Part shown: one piece after another, positions 13,184-23,928 of the stretch
Layout: each line of letters starts with the position of its first letter
Numbering within the stretch: position 1 is the stretch's first letter
Assembly: GCA_028583605.1 (NCBI GenBank)
Contig: CM053325.1
Span: 40,351,435-40,415,434 of the forward strand
DNA length: 64,000 bases
Source: Dastarcus helophoroides
Lineage: Eukaryota > Arthropoda > Insecta > Coleoptera > Bothrideridae
Direction of reading: 5' to 3'
Notes under the pieces: generated by a model
The model's input: the letters and a program-made list of their open reading frames with translations, nothing else
Databases searched by the model: none
Told to the model about the DNA's origin: nothing
Translations under genes and position numbers: made by a program

Positions 13184-13675
13184 TATTCCTCTAAAAAAAA
13201 ACTGGAGAATTCAAATAAACGATACTTATATTGCAGAAAATTTAAATGGAACGCTTTCTTATAGTTTTTGATAAATCATTTCTAACCTTAGCTTATTACA
13301 CTTGGACATATGAGCAATGATGTCGCTTAAAATAAATGGAATTCTACCACATTTCCATGGGAGAAGATTTACGAAATAAATGCCCAGAAATGGTGACAAG
13401 TATTGCTGCGGGTCTTGAAAAGATATTAGGATTTTCTTTAGAGTCAATGGGTCGTCATTTTAAGCCCTTATAGAATCATTTGTTGTATTTCGAATATTTT
13501 TTTTAATTTTCTCCTTCAAATAAATAAATAATATTTAAAATTGTAGGTGATGATTATCAAATATTCTTCCTTTAAATCTACTCTTTATTACAAAGAGTAA
13601 TAATTTTTGAAAATGTTATAGTTGACTTGAAAAATCACAAGATCAAACGAACTTACCTGTGAAGTTCGATCTTGA

Positions 13676-13834
13676 TTATATGAGGTCTCGTCGAAGTAAA
13701 TAGGATAAATTGTAGTACCTTCATTCTAGGCGATACGATCACATATTTTAAAGAAATAAACAAATCATAAATCTTGTTATGCCCTCACAGTCCCCGCTGC
13801 GACTGCACCTCGGCTCCCCATATACTTCAGTCTT
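13676..13834. repeat. DIRS inverted terminal repeat, 3' side of the coding strand
   Basis: Pairs inverted with 18853-19008. Shared runs include GGATAAATTGTAGTACC, GGCGATACGATCACATA, ATGCCCTCACAGTCCCC and CACCTCGGCTCCCCATA. The terminal extension 13636-13675, itself a small hairpin (AAGATC...GATCTT), has no partner in the other repeat but does in the internal complementary region. Confidence 0.9.
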
Positions 13835-13893
13835 ATTTCAGAGATTATACATTTTTTGCAACTAAATACGGGTTTGGGAATTGGGAGGGACTC

Positions 13894-14000
13894 TATTTAC
13901 TTCGACGAGACCTTATATAATCAAGATCGAACTTCACAGGTAAGTTCGTTTGATCTTGTGATTATATTCGGTCTCGTCTCGTAAATAGGATAAATTGTAG
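13894..14000. repeat. DIRS internal complementary region
   Basis: Complement of the two element ends joined: 13894-13960 matches inverted 13636-13702, then ATT (13961-13963), then 13964-14000 matches inverted 18972-19008. In known DIRS elements this region serves as the template for joining ends in the replication circle. It lies just inside the repeat at the 3' side of the coding strand, its usual place. Confidence 0.9.
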
Positions 14001-14262
14001 ATATTTAGAGTATGTTGCAAAAAATAAACCGTAGCAAATCATTTAATTGGAAAGAATATATTAATTAAGCGAAATAAATTAACTGCCTATATTACATCTG
14101 AATAATTGGGTTCTATCCAGATATTATGTCAGTTGTGGCCACAAAAATATTAGGGTTTAAGTTGAAGAAAAAAGGTAGTCCTAAGAGGGGTTGCCTACGA
14201 TTTCTCGAGAAGTTTGGAGTCTGAATTGAAGACCCAGTCTGGTCTTTCAATAAAAAGTTTTA

Positions 14263-15360
14263 TTAATATCTATAGCAAAGGATCTCGAAGTATTGGACTG
14301 TGGCTGTTGCCAACAGAGTGGTTAACATTGAGATAATGCCAAGGTTTTTTTTTGTATCTTCAAACCTGTCGAAAAATGTTAAGACTACCGAAGTATTTGA
14401 AAGACTAAGGTATTTGAGTGTACCGGGTCTAAGCATATCAACATCTTCGAAAAATGTTGGAATCTGAAGTTCTGGCATAGATTTGGCCCGGCCTTCTGGA
14501 CTAATAATGAACCAAAAAGAGTTAAGGGAACTAAATACAGATTTAAAAGCATTCTTTGAGAACGTTGTTTTGTAGAAATGTTTTCTTGATAAAAGACTAT
14601 TCTCGAGGAAAGCTGGGCTGTTAATGGTTGAGGAGTGCTGCCCCAGGAAAGTAAATCTACGACCACTGTGTCCTGAGCTTAGCCACTTATAATTCCTTTG
14701 AAGAGGCAGAGAACGATTAAAGAAAGGGAAAAGCGAAAACGTGTAAAATAGACTAACTGATGATCAACGCGTCTATAGAACTGGCTTCCTTGGTCACTGA
14801 TCCTGAAAAAGTAAACCTTACTTTTCGTATTTATGCGGCTAGCAAATAAATTAATGACCAAGGAGCCCAATTTTCGAGTCAAAAGTCGAAATGCTGTATT
14901 TTGCAGTGACCGTCCTGTATTCACTTATAACCCTTTTTAAGTTTTATCTGCCTCGACATTTTCTGTTGACTTCATGTAACATGGAATAATGACGATACTT
15001 TAAAACTCGCACCCTTGCCAAATTGATTGAGTGAAAATGTTTAATTGTGTACATTATCCATATCATTCACCATTCACGCATCATATTGCGGTAGTCCTAT
15101 AAATCCTACAGAGGACTGAACAGTTTTTTAATTGTTTGGTATACCATTTCTGTCCCAAAAATTGAGTTAGAAGTTCTAAATAACTGATGGGATGGGTCTT
15201 GCCTTTCTCAGACCAAAAACCGAGAGAACATCCAGCGAAATATTTCCATAACGAATGCGTCTTTCTGTAGAGAGTGTTACCATATTTCAAGTTATCTAGC
15301 TGCCAATAAATGCTAGAAATCGTGCCGATTGCAGGGAGCGTTGTACTTTTCCTGGCTTCT
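14263..15360 (-). pseudogene. DIRS RT/RNase H remnants
   Basis: Read right to left: about 15,360-15,310 KPGKVQRSLQSARFLAFIGS (the helix after the RT palm in DIRS polymerases); 15290-15081 MKYGNTLYRKT, then HPISYLELLTQFLGQ and LKNCSVLCRIYRTTAI, matching the RNase H motifs YLELLA and NCSILLRIDNTTAI known from DIRS/PAT; 14924-14679 with NTAFRLLTRKLGSLVINLFASRIN, matching IDLFASRIN; 14666-14263 fragments that may be the tail, with DLLSWG. Multiple stops and shifts separate the pieces. The catalytic aspartates of RT were not located. Confidence 0.75.
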
Positions 15361-17051
15361 GTTGAGCGCGAAAAAATTTATGTGTTCGACAAGTTTGATG
15401 TACCAGAAAAGCCATAGTTTAAAGCTGGGCAAACCGACACCAAGTTTTCCCTTAATGTGGGGAAACATTCTGCGTTGTCATAATTGTTTTGTTTGTTTTA
15501 GGGTGAGATGAAACATCCACTTTTTTCAAATTGAATTGAGATACTGAAGAGTTAAAAAACACACCTAAATAGACTCATTTATTAACTGGGAGCAAACAGC
15601 TGTTGCTATAGCTATAATTGAAAGTAAATTGATATACTTAGGTCTGAAGAACTGCAATAATTGATAATGAGACCCCAATGTTACAATTAGTTTATTGTTT
15701 GAAATATATGGGAGACACTACCTTTATAAGAACTACTCATGGAGATAATCATTCAAAAAGACTAAGGGCATCAGCCTTTCTTATTTTTTGAATGCATCTA
15801 TTATTAGGGCAAAATTTATACCAAAACAAACACAAGTACATTCCTTCATTTTGCCACTGAATGAATATCTGAATCATTGAGGCCAGGAAATGGGTGTTTT
15901 CCAAGTCAAGTTGTGTCAAAATGATTTAACTAAATTGAGCTAGTAGCGACCCTACAATCTTCCATTTCATAATGGCTTTTCAAACTTAGCATGAAACGAA
16001 AGAATATAAGATTTGAATAAGAATTATACGTTCGAGGCTTCAGAAAATAGCCTCAGATTTTAAAAGGTCATCGATAGATGTAGAAAGAAATGCGTTTTAT
16101 TTCTTCCAGTCATCAGTGGGGTTAGTCCACTAGGAGTCAAAGAGTCAAAGGCGAATTAGGCTTTAACGCCTCTTAGCCACAATAAAGTAAGACTATTGGT
16201 GATCAGAATTTTCCAACTCTTATAAAAATGTCTTAAACGTCCAGCTATTTTCCATACTTCTCTCCACTCTAGACTTCTACTGGCGTTGCATATATAACGC
16301 ATTCTCTTGAAGTTTAAACAGCTTTTAAAACTCTATTTTGCCGAGAGTTTGACTAATGTTCAGGCATACGAAATCCTTCGTCAAAGAACTTTCAGTAGGT
16401 CCATAAGAATGCGAATACTATCGCTCTACTATCACTCCCCTCCCCCCCCCCTCTTTGTCGAACAACGCTTAAAGTGCCTATTGCATAGGGGCTCGTCCCT
16501 CTGGGAGACGAAGAAAGGAATAGCTTGTTCTAAAACAGGATATAGGTTTGGAGCTCCAATATTGCCACTGTTGTCTAGGTCTAATTATTTTCATATTATG
16601 CCCATTCTTTCCTTGCAAACTAATTGAGCTTTAACAAGATGGAGCCATCTAACGGAAATTTTTGGATGAATGGGGGGCGTGAAATATAAAATACATCAAC
16701 TTAATTTTCCAAATGTATAAAAGGGGCAGACTTCCACATCTTGAACATCAGGCGAGGTTCCTCCTTCTCCAGACATGTGCCTAAATATTTTGACATAAGT
16801 CAAAAGATCAACGGAGGAAGATTTTACATCGGCTATTAGCTATTAGTGGAATCAAACAACTGTACGCTTTACAGCGTAGGTACCGTGATTCAATGGAGGC
16901 AGTTGCAGTAGGCAACCGTATGTAGACATAGGGTTATCCAAAAAACTACTCTTTGTGAATATCAACGTTTAAATAGCGCTGTAGTCAAAGGCAGATTGCC
17001 ATTGCAGATTTCGCGGTGGAGATCGCATATAAAATGTAACCCTTAGATATT

Positions 17052-18130
17052 GTAATCAGCAAAAAAACAGTAAACGTGTTGCAGCGTACGTTTTACAGTG
17101 TATGTTTTGCAGCCAGTATTGTGATGCAGTGGTGGCAGTTGCAACAGAACATGTAAAAATGCGGCCATTCCAAACTGTGCTTTGTCAATGTCAAGTTTCA
17201 GCAAGCAGATGTAGTCTAGGCAAGAAAACATTTCGTAAGGTAACCAATACTGTAATCAAAAAACAGTAAGGTAAGCAGTGCAAATGGTGCGATTCAATGG
17301 TAACGATTGAATCAGGACAGGAAGAGATGATATCATTAAAGAACTGCAACTTTTGGAGGTTAAACAAGCCCATGTAGTCAAGGCCAGAATACCATTCAAC
17401 ATTTCGAAGTCAACCATTACTGGAATCAAAAAACAGTAAGGCATACAGCGCAAGTGCTGCAACTTAATGGTGGTAATTGCAGCAGGACATCTAGAGATGG
17501 GGTCCTCTAAAAGCTGCAGCTGGTGACTATCATGGTTCAATAAGCACATGTGGTCAAGGCCAGTATACCATTGAAAAGTTCGTAAATCAACCATTACTGT
17601 AATCAAAAAACAGTAAGGTAAGCAGCGCAAGTGCGGCAACTCAATGGTGGTAAATGCAGCAGTACATCTAGAAATACTATAGTCACATATAATCAAGGCC
17701 GGTATACCAGAAAAAAATTTGTAAGTCAACCAGTACTGTAATCAAAAAACAGTAAGGTATGCAGCGCAAGTGCTGCGTTTCAAGAGTGGCCATTGCAACG
17801 GTACATGTAGAGATCCGGTCATCCAAAAATTGCAGTGTGTGAATGTTAAAATTCAACAGACTCGTGTGGTCATTGACATTTTTGTGATATAACCATTACT
17901 GTAATCAAAAAAGAGTAAGGCAAGTACTGCGATTCAGTAGTAGGACATATAGTCGGACATGCGGTCCTCCAACGACTGCGGTTTGTGAACATTAAGGTTC
18001 GGCTAGCACATGTAGGCCAACATTTTATATCAATGAACATTTCGTGCTAGAAATCACAAAGAATTCAACAGTCAACTGTAATCAAAAAAGAGTACGTTTT
18101 GCACTTTAAAGGCTGCTATCCCATGGTAGT
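17052..18130. repeat. Diverged tandem array of about 170-bp units inside the DIRS element
   Basis: The marker GTAATCAAAAA(A/G)AGTAA recurs at about 17052, 17252, 17422, 17599, 17738, 17901 and 18078 (spacings 200, 170, 177, 139, 163, 177). It is followed each time by a version of GGTAAGCAGCGCAAGTGCTGC and AATGGTGGTAATTGCAGCAG. On the minus strand a 157-codon frame crosses three units and reads a protein repeat containing PYCFLITVMVD. It lies where a DIRS element should carry its first reading frame. Confidence 0.8.
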
Positions 18131-18852
18131 GGTAAGAGCAACATGTCGTCATTCAAAACAAAGGTCGACAAACATTGTAGTCAAGCACCGACTATTGCGT
18201 GACATAAATGAGATATGTTAGAACTTATAGATTTTAGAAGAAGTTCAACAGATGTCTTGCCCGAGCGATCAACGAGAGCTGCCTTCTACCCTCCCTTCAT
18301 AAACGCTGACAGCTTTATTGCTGTGGGTTTGCTTTCCTTGCTGTGTATGAAAGGAATATTATATCACCTAACCACATCTCTTTAACAGAGACTCGAAATA
18401 ATTTGTAGAAAAGTCGAGAAATAAAGGCATGGATGTGTTGTTTTAAATCAATTTGGTGTAATTTACCCAAAATAAATCAGTAAAAATCTAAAATATAGAA
18501 GTCAAAAGTGAACAATTACGGGTACCCAAACAGTATGCTGTGCATAGAAGTAATACATATATGATGCTATGCAATGGTGGTAGGTGTAGCATGACATCAA
18601 ACCGGCTAAAGGAGGGAAAATACCTTCAAAATTATTTTCCATCGCGGAGCTGTGTAACTGAAAACGTCTTGTGGGCTTCCATCTTGCCCACTATTGCAAT
18701 TATCGAAGCAATTTGATAACACTTTAATTGAAAGGGGATGGCGACCGACTCCGTGGGCATTTAACAATTTTACGGGCATAACAGGCACTCGCGAACTACT
18801 TTCTTTCTTAGAAAGTTAAAATGTCGCGTCGTGAACGCATCGCACAAAAACA

Positions 18853-19008
18853 AAGACTGAAGTATATGGGGAGCCGAGGTGCATACGCAGCGGGGACTGT
18901 GAGGGCATAACGAGATTTATGATTTGTTTATTTCTTTAAAATATGTGATCGTATCGCCTAGAATGAAGGTACTACAATTTATCCTATTTACGAGACGAGA
19001 CCGAATAT
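18853..19008. repeat. DIRS inverted terminal repeat, 5' side of the coding strand
   Basis: Inverted partner of 13676-13834, with a handful of mismatches. The end CGAGACGAGACCGAATAT meets AAT at 19009-19011, the same junction trinucleotide as at the other end. Confidence 0.9.
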
Positions 19009-19119
19009 AATACTTAATTTGTTAACTATTATATTTGTTTCTATTATGGAAATGTGCGTTTACTATGAAAACGCGAAGAGTTATCTATAGGGAAGTCTTA
19101 TAACCTTGGATAGAATATT

Positions 19120-19236
19120 AAATTCTTCAACTGACGCTAATAACTTGCTTATTAGCGTCAGTTGAAGAATTTACGCTAATAACTTGCTTATTAGCGTCAG
19201 TTGAAGAATTTACGCTAATAACTTGCTTATTAGCGT
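19120..19236. repeat. Perfect 24-bp-arm hairpin followed by 39-bp tandem units
   Basis: Arms 19120-19143 and 19149-19172 are exact reverse complements around the 5-base loop CTTGC. The 39-base unit starting ACGCTAATAACTTGC repeats at 19134, 19173 and 19212 (last one cut at 25 bases). Each unit contains its own small hairpin, ACGCTAATAA...TTATTAGCGT. It lies just 108 bases beyond the DIRS end. Confidence 0.95.
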
Positions 19237-20136
19237 TTAAAACTTCTACTTTTTTTTAGATATAATTTTCGGACATCCTGCATAGCCTAATCCATTTTTT
19301 AAATGTACGACACAAAAGTTGATTAATTAGTGGAAGTTTACCTGCATTTAGTTTTGATAGCTGAAATACGTGTTGAGAATTGAAACCTTAAAATTGACAA
19401 ATTTTGACCAAATACAAAATATCTTAAACTACTTAGGGCTTAGGTGGGTAAACCTTGATAAAAGTCGCTTTTATTTTCACCGCAGTATCTAAAAATATAA
19501 AAATATGTAGGGGATTTAATTTTAAAATAAATACAACCTGGATATGTGTTATGCTTTTCGGGCACCTGGAGATCATGGAACAAATTTTAAAATGTATTGT
19601 CAATAAGCCCCCAACCGTCCACAGAACAATTTTTTTTAAAAGTAAATAATGTATATGCATAATTTTACGTATCGTATGTCGTGAATAACCTGGCTGTTAT
19701 GTGTTTATTTTTCAAATAACGATTTAACATCCAATGTCATTCATAGTCCAAAGCTATTTTACTACTTTTGAAATTAAAAGGGTTTTAACACTAGCAAGAA
19801 AATATTTAAGGAAAATATAATTAAATCATTTAAAACTGGCCATGGTCCTTAATTGATGTGCATCGGGATGTTACACTTTACACCCGATATAAGTATTCGA
19901 AATCAGGGCCATTTTAGGTTTAATATTCTTCATGATGGTAAAGGATGACTTTAATGGCCCGCCCAAAAATTAAATTGTATATGGCCGTATCGTCCCAAGA
20001 TACGGTTTTTATGACCAGCATTTATTTTAGGTAAATTTTTTACAGTATTCCTCAAAAATAAAATCATTTTATACCACGATGACTTCGTATTTTGGGATTG
20101 CCGCTATGCCGCTCCCATACTATTATGTTTACTTAC

Positions 20137-20346
20137 CTGAATCTTTTAAAATCGTTTTCTCGATTACTAAAGTATATTTTTCTTCAGATTTAGAAATTTT
20201 AATTCTATCCGCATCTTTAATATCTTTACCATCTTTGTAGAATTTAACAGAAGGTTTTGGTATACCTCCTATTTCAACCGGTATTTCCAAAGTTTCGTCG
20301 GTATGAATGGAGATATCTTCAAGTTTTGTTTTGATTTTTGGTGGTG
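20137..20346 (-). CDS. Unc-89: Unc-89 exon: most of the fifth Ig domain
   Basis: Acceptor ATTTTCCAG, donor GTAAGT; phase 1 at both ends. It reads APPKIKTKLEDI, PVEIGGIPKPSVKFYKDGKDI (Phe in place of the strand C Trp) and EKTILKDSG, where the exon stops inside the strand F motif. The next exon supplies SYSVVASNE, so the D-S-G-S-Y signature is split across a 15.3-kb intron. That the signature is rebuilt exactly is good evidence that no exon lies between. Confidence 0.88.
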
Positions 20347-20519
20347 CTGGAAAATATGGGTAAAAGATGATGTATAATAATATTTTATTTAGAAAATATA
20401 AACTGTTATTGTTAAGCACTAAATAAATATCTATATACATTGAGAACACGGTTTCAAATTAGCTAATAACCAATTATATGTTGTTATTTAATGACAAAAA
20501 ATGTTCTACTGAATGTTAC

Positions 20520-20653
20520 CTTTAACAACCACTTGCATTTCCGCAGTGTCAGATCCTAACTCGTTTTGAGCTGTAATTTGATACTTTCCGGCATCTGTTG
20601 ATTCAATATCTTTAATAACAAGGGACATGGTTTCTTCATCCTCATATAGAAAT
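20520..20653 (-). CDS. Unc-89: Unc-89 exon: C-terminal half of the fourth Ig domain
   Basis: Acceptor TTTTTTAG, donor GTAACA; one base completes Lys, and the exon ends in phase 1. It reads FLYEDEETMSLVI, then STDAGKYQITAQNE (D-x-G-x-Y with no Cys) and EMQVVVKG. YEDEE-MSLVIK is a string I associate with the matching domain of fly Unc-89. Confidence 0.87.
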
Positions 20654-22262
20654 CTAAAAAAAAACATAAGTTGTAAGTAAAACACAATATGAAACTCATG
20701 ATGCACTCAAATTACTACACAATATTGGAAAGTTCTTATGGGCCGGTTGATTACAATACGAACGAAACAAGATAAGCATCAGTATCAAATGTGCTAAATT
20801 TATGTATTATCTTATGTATGTGGTCCACCTGTGAGCAGGCGGCATGTTAATTATTATGTGGTAAGCGTCTTTGTCGGTCTATGAAATTAACCCTTTGGCT
20901 AATGAGTTTCAATGAATATTTTATTTGAAAAAATGGCAAATCTTTTTACTTTTGTTAATAAAATAATGCATTATTAAAAGGCATATAAATTTTTTTTTAA
21001 ATTTTTTACGACCTTTTATGTTTTTATTGAATATTTAAATTAGAAGAATTTAAAACTGATCTTAGATACAAAAAGTATAGTATTCAGTTTTCAATATTAA
21101 TTATTTTATTTATGGATTTAATGGACCATAATAAATTATTTGTTTATATTTTTTATTAGCAAATATAATTCTTTTTTGTGGTATAATCCCTAAAACATGA
21201 TCCTCTTGGTGGTTTATTATATTTCTAGAAAATACTCCAAATTTTTTTTTTAATGCGAAATATTGGGTTAAACTCGAGAGATTGAAATCGAAGTTTCTAT
21301 AAAGGTTAAAAGTTTTGAAGTTGAAATCCAAGTTGCAGGAAAAAATACAAAAATTGCAAGTTTAATATCCATAACTATTAAACTTTATTAACGATAAAAA
21401 CGCAGCAAAATTTAAAAATTCCACAAGGTTTTCGATAAATATTTGCTAACACCGGACCAGGTTTTGCATTACTGCATCGTCGAGGGTCATACCAGCAATT
21501 TCTTTCGGAAATTTAAAATCTAAAAATGCTAAACTCCCTGATTCTGGCCCACATAAGCATTGATAGCGTAAGTTATAAATTAGATAAACTACATGACTTT
21601 CACTTAACTTCATTTTAATCAACAATTTTGTCGTTTTAATGATACTTTCTGGTTTTTTTTTTTTTACAAAAGTTTGTGTATTTTATTATAAGCAAATTCA
21701 TAGATTTAAATTTGGGTTAACTCTTTTGTTAAAGAGTGAAAGATTGCTTCCTAAATATTTAGCCAAATTCAAATTAGGTTTAACAGGAAACTTAATTCTT
21801 CTGTTTGTTAAAAAGAAACAAAAAAAAAGTTTTACAACAAAGATATTTTTTTGGTGCAACGGGCTGGTTCTTGGTTAAATTCAAAAATTGAAATACAAAT
21901 ATTGTCCCCTGAAACCAAGAAAGATTAAAAAACGCAACAAAGGTTGCTCTAACGCGTTTCGATAGCCAAGCATTCATCTTCAGAGAAATAAGTATCTCTC
22001 TGAAGATGATAGCTTGGCTATCGAAACGCAATTTTCCTTGTGTTTTAGATTACAGATTAAAAAACACAACAAAGGTTGCTCTAACGCGTTTCGATAGAGA
22101 AATAAGTATCTCTCTGAAGATGATAGCTTGGCTATTGAAAGGCGTTAAAGCAACCTTTGTTGTGTTTTTTAATCTTTCTTGGTTTCAGAGGACAAGTTAT
22201 GTAGCTCAATTTTTACAACAAAAGATAAACATGGACCCACTGCATAAAATTCATCAACTTAC
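20654..22262 (-). other. Unc-89 intron with foldback repeat
   Basis: AT-rich intron between the halves of the fourth Ig domain. From 20700 to 21840 I see nothing recognisable. The right part is a hairpin repeat, listed separately. Confidence 0.7.
21846..22200. repeat. Foldback element, copy 2, with a nested second hairpin
   Basis: Outer arms start CCCCTGAAACCAAGAAAGATT at 21906 and end with its inverse near 22193. Inside, GGTTGCTCTAACGCGTTTCGAT occurs twice as a direct repeat (21942 and 22072) and AGTATCTCTCTGAAGATGATAGC occurs twice (21991 and 22106). The copy looks like two hairpins merged or partly duplicated. Its end is about 65 bases from the donor of exon 22263-22443. Confidence 0.85.
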
Positions 22263-22443
22263 TTGTACTTATTACTGGCTTCTATGTCTTTTCCTTCATG
22301 TGTCCACTTCACTTTAGCTTTAGGATATCCTTTAACTTGCAATTCCAGCATTGCGGATTCACCTATGGTAGCTATAACTGGCTCGCGTTTTTCTATTATT
22401 AATTTAGGTTTTTCTGGTTCTCGGAATAACTGATTAATGGTTC
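22263..22443 (-). CDS. Unc-89: Unc-89 exon: N-terminal half of the fourth Ig domain
   Basis: Acceptor ATTTTCAG, donor GTAAGT; starts in phase 1, ends in phase 2. The peptide begins GTINQLFREPEKPKLI, continues with a strand B segment ending ELQVKGYPKAKVKW (conserved Trp) and stops within NKYK. The split AA plus A gives Lys. A foldback element arm ends only about 65 bases past this donor in the following intron. Confidence 0.87.
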
Positions 22444-23676
22444 CTGAAAATGTATTTACCATGTTTAGTACTACATTGCGAACGAATGTGAACGAGCAAC
22501 CGCCAGTGCGAACAGCACTGACCAGTGCGAATAATGTAAAGAAGAGAACTAAATGAATACGAATGAACGGAAACGTCACAATTTTCCAGTATTCGCTCAT
22601 GTTCCATTCTATCTTTTATCTAAGAAATCATTCATTAATAGGTTCTTATTTATGGAAGAGCACGAGAGTCATCCGCAGTATAATGTTACGCCTAGACGTA
22701 ACGAATGAAGGTGAACAAACGTCCACAAGATTGAACTGTGCGTTAGGTGTGGACGCCACGGCGAGCGCTAACAGAAAGAAGCACTGACGAATGTTAAGAA
22801 CGTGATCCGCCGTTGATCGATACCACAAAATAAATAACAACCACAAGGCTAACTCTCATCACATGACCGTTTGAGTCCCGTGACCTTCAAGCTCGTCTAT
22901 GTTGAAAATCTATGTTGAAAGTGTCTGCAATAGAGATGGCAAGGTACGGGATTTTAAAAGAATCGAATCTGGTTATATATCCAACTCTTAGACCCTTTTC
23001 CATGGAATTGAAATATCATATTTCGTTCTACCAACGTTAGTGTAGGATTGACTTTTTGAAAGAAATTCCTAGAATTACTCAATTATCAAAACACAATAAT
23101 TGAAGTAATGTGCGGTACGCCTATGTGAAAAAGCTGTTTGAGGTTACAGGTTGTAGGCATCGACCACAAAGAGATAAGGCGAGAGTTAACCTTCTAGTTG
23201 TTACGTATTTTGTGATCGATACATTGAAGAAAAACGTTCATCTACGTTTGTTCATGCTGATCAAGTATAGACTGAGAACGTTTACCGCTCGGCCCCAAAA
23301 TAAGAAAGAAATGAGATTCGGTAATTAATATTGATTTATAAAGGCAGCATTACATCATTTATTAATGATGTGAAAAATTTACTCGTGCTATGTGAGAGAC
23401 ACATAATGACTTTTTATTTTTAAATATTGGTGTCATCCGCCATCGATCACATATTTTTTGTCTTTTTCCTACCTCCTGATTTAATAGAAAATAAAAATGC
23501 AAAAATTGCTATTATTATTTTGTTTTGTCGTGTTGAATTTATTATGAATTCTCAAAAAGTATCTGTCAATAAAGTCGATTCACTTTGTGCTCGCCGTTGC
23601 TTGTTTACGTTTGTTTACCAAGTCTGAATGTGGCATAACAGTGATTAACATTCGATTGATTTACTGTTATACGTAC
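22444..23676 (-). other. Unc-89 intron, nothing identified
   Basis: No element recognised. 22460-22800 and 23080-23330 are less AT-rich than the surroundings and look like old inserted sequence, but carry no coding or repeat signature I can name. Confidence 0.5.
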
Positions 23677-23928
23677 CGTGAACAGTTAGTTCTGCACTAC
23701 AACTAATATGACCTCTGGAGGTTTGTGCTACACAAGTATATAGGCCGACATCGTCAGGACGAACACGCTGAAAAACCAGAGCTATTGAATCTTCGTCGTC
23801 ACCCATTAAAACTTTAAACCGCTCATCGGGTTGGAAAGGGACTCCATCTCTTTTCCAGTGAAATTCTGGTTTTTTACCTTCTGGTAAAATTTCCCCTTCT
23901 GGCATTTCCTCAAATACTTCTTTATTGT
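23677..23928 (-). CDS. Unc-89: Unc-89 exon: third Ig domain, short N-terminus
   Basis: Eighty-four codons, phase 1 at both ends; acceptor ATTTTAG, donor GTACGT. The N-terminal part DNKEVFEEMPEGEI is acidic and lacks the usual Pro-x-Phe A strand and strand B core, so the Ig fold is shortened or divergent at its start. From KKPEFHWKRDGVPF onward it is clear: strand C Trp, then RPDDVGLYTCVAQTS with D-x-G-x-Y-x-C, and AELTVHG at the end. Fly Unc-89 has, from memory, a similar acidic stretch before a HWKKDG-like motif, which supports the family call. Confidence 0.86.

Larger units (their letters stand above)
13633..19011 (-). mobile_element. DIRS-type (tyrosine recombinase) retrotransposon, decayed
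   Basis: About 5.4 kb. Inverted terminal repeats lie at about 13676-13834 and 18853-19008, nearly identical over 150 bases. An internal complementary region at 13894-14000 is complementary to the left end (13636-13702, one mismatch) and the right end (18972-19008, 37 bases), fused at a shared AAT. That same AAT borders the element at 13633-13635 and 19009-19011, as expected for integration from a circle without target duplication. Minus-strand coding remnants follow the DIRS order: a C-terminal RT piece with RSLQSARFLAFIGS (about 15,310-15,360), a RNase H-like piece SYLELL...NCSVL (15081-15290), then INLFASRIN (14679-14924). All are broken by stops and shifts. No recombinase domain was recognised. 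Same strand as Unc-89. Confidence 0.88.
4860..20136 (-). other. 15.3-kb Unc-89 intron packed with mobile elements
   Basis: Lies between two exons that share one Ig domain. Contents are listed separately: dispersed repeat at 5454-5690, Harbinger-like fragment near 6961, piggyBac relic, foldback, DIRS element and a hairpin tandem array. Stretches 4860-5450, 5700-6950, 7540-10110 and 19240-20136 are AT-rich and show no gene or element that I recognise. Within 8690-9480 the plus strand is strongly A-rich with quasi-repeated AAATTT and AAGAAAAAAGT words. Confidence 0.75.

Noticed and set aside
16307..16627. 106-codon plus-strand frame
   Set aside because: It lies antisense inside the DIRS element, with a proline-rich run caused by a C-rich stretch; no family resemblance.
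17052..18130. CRISPR-like array because of regularly spaced repeats
   Set aside because: The whole 170-bp unit is repeated rather than a short repeat with unique spacers, and the host is an animal.
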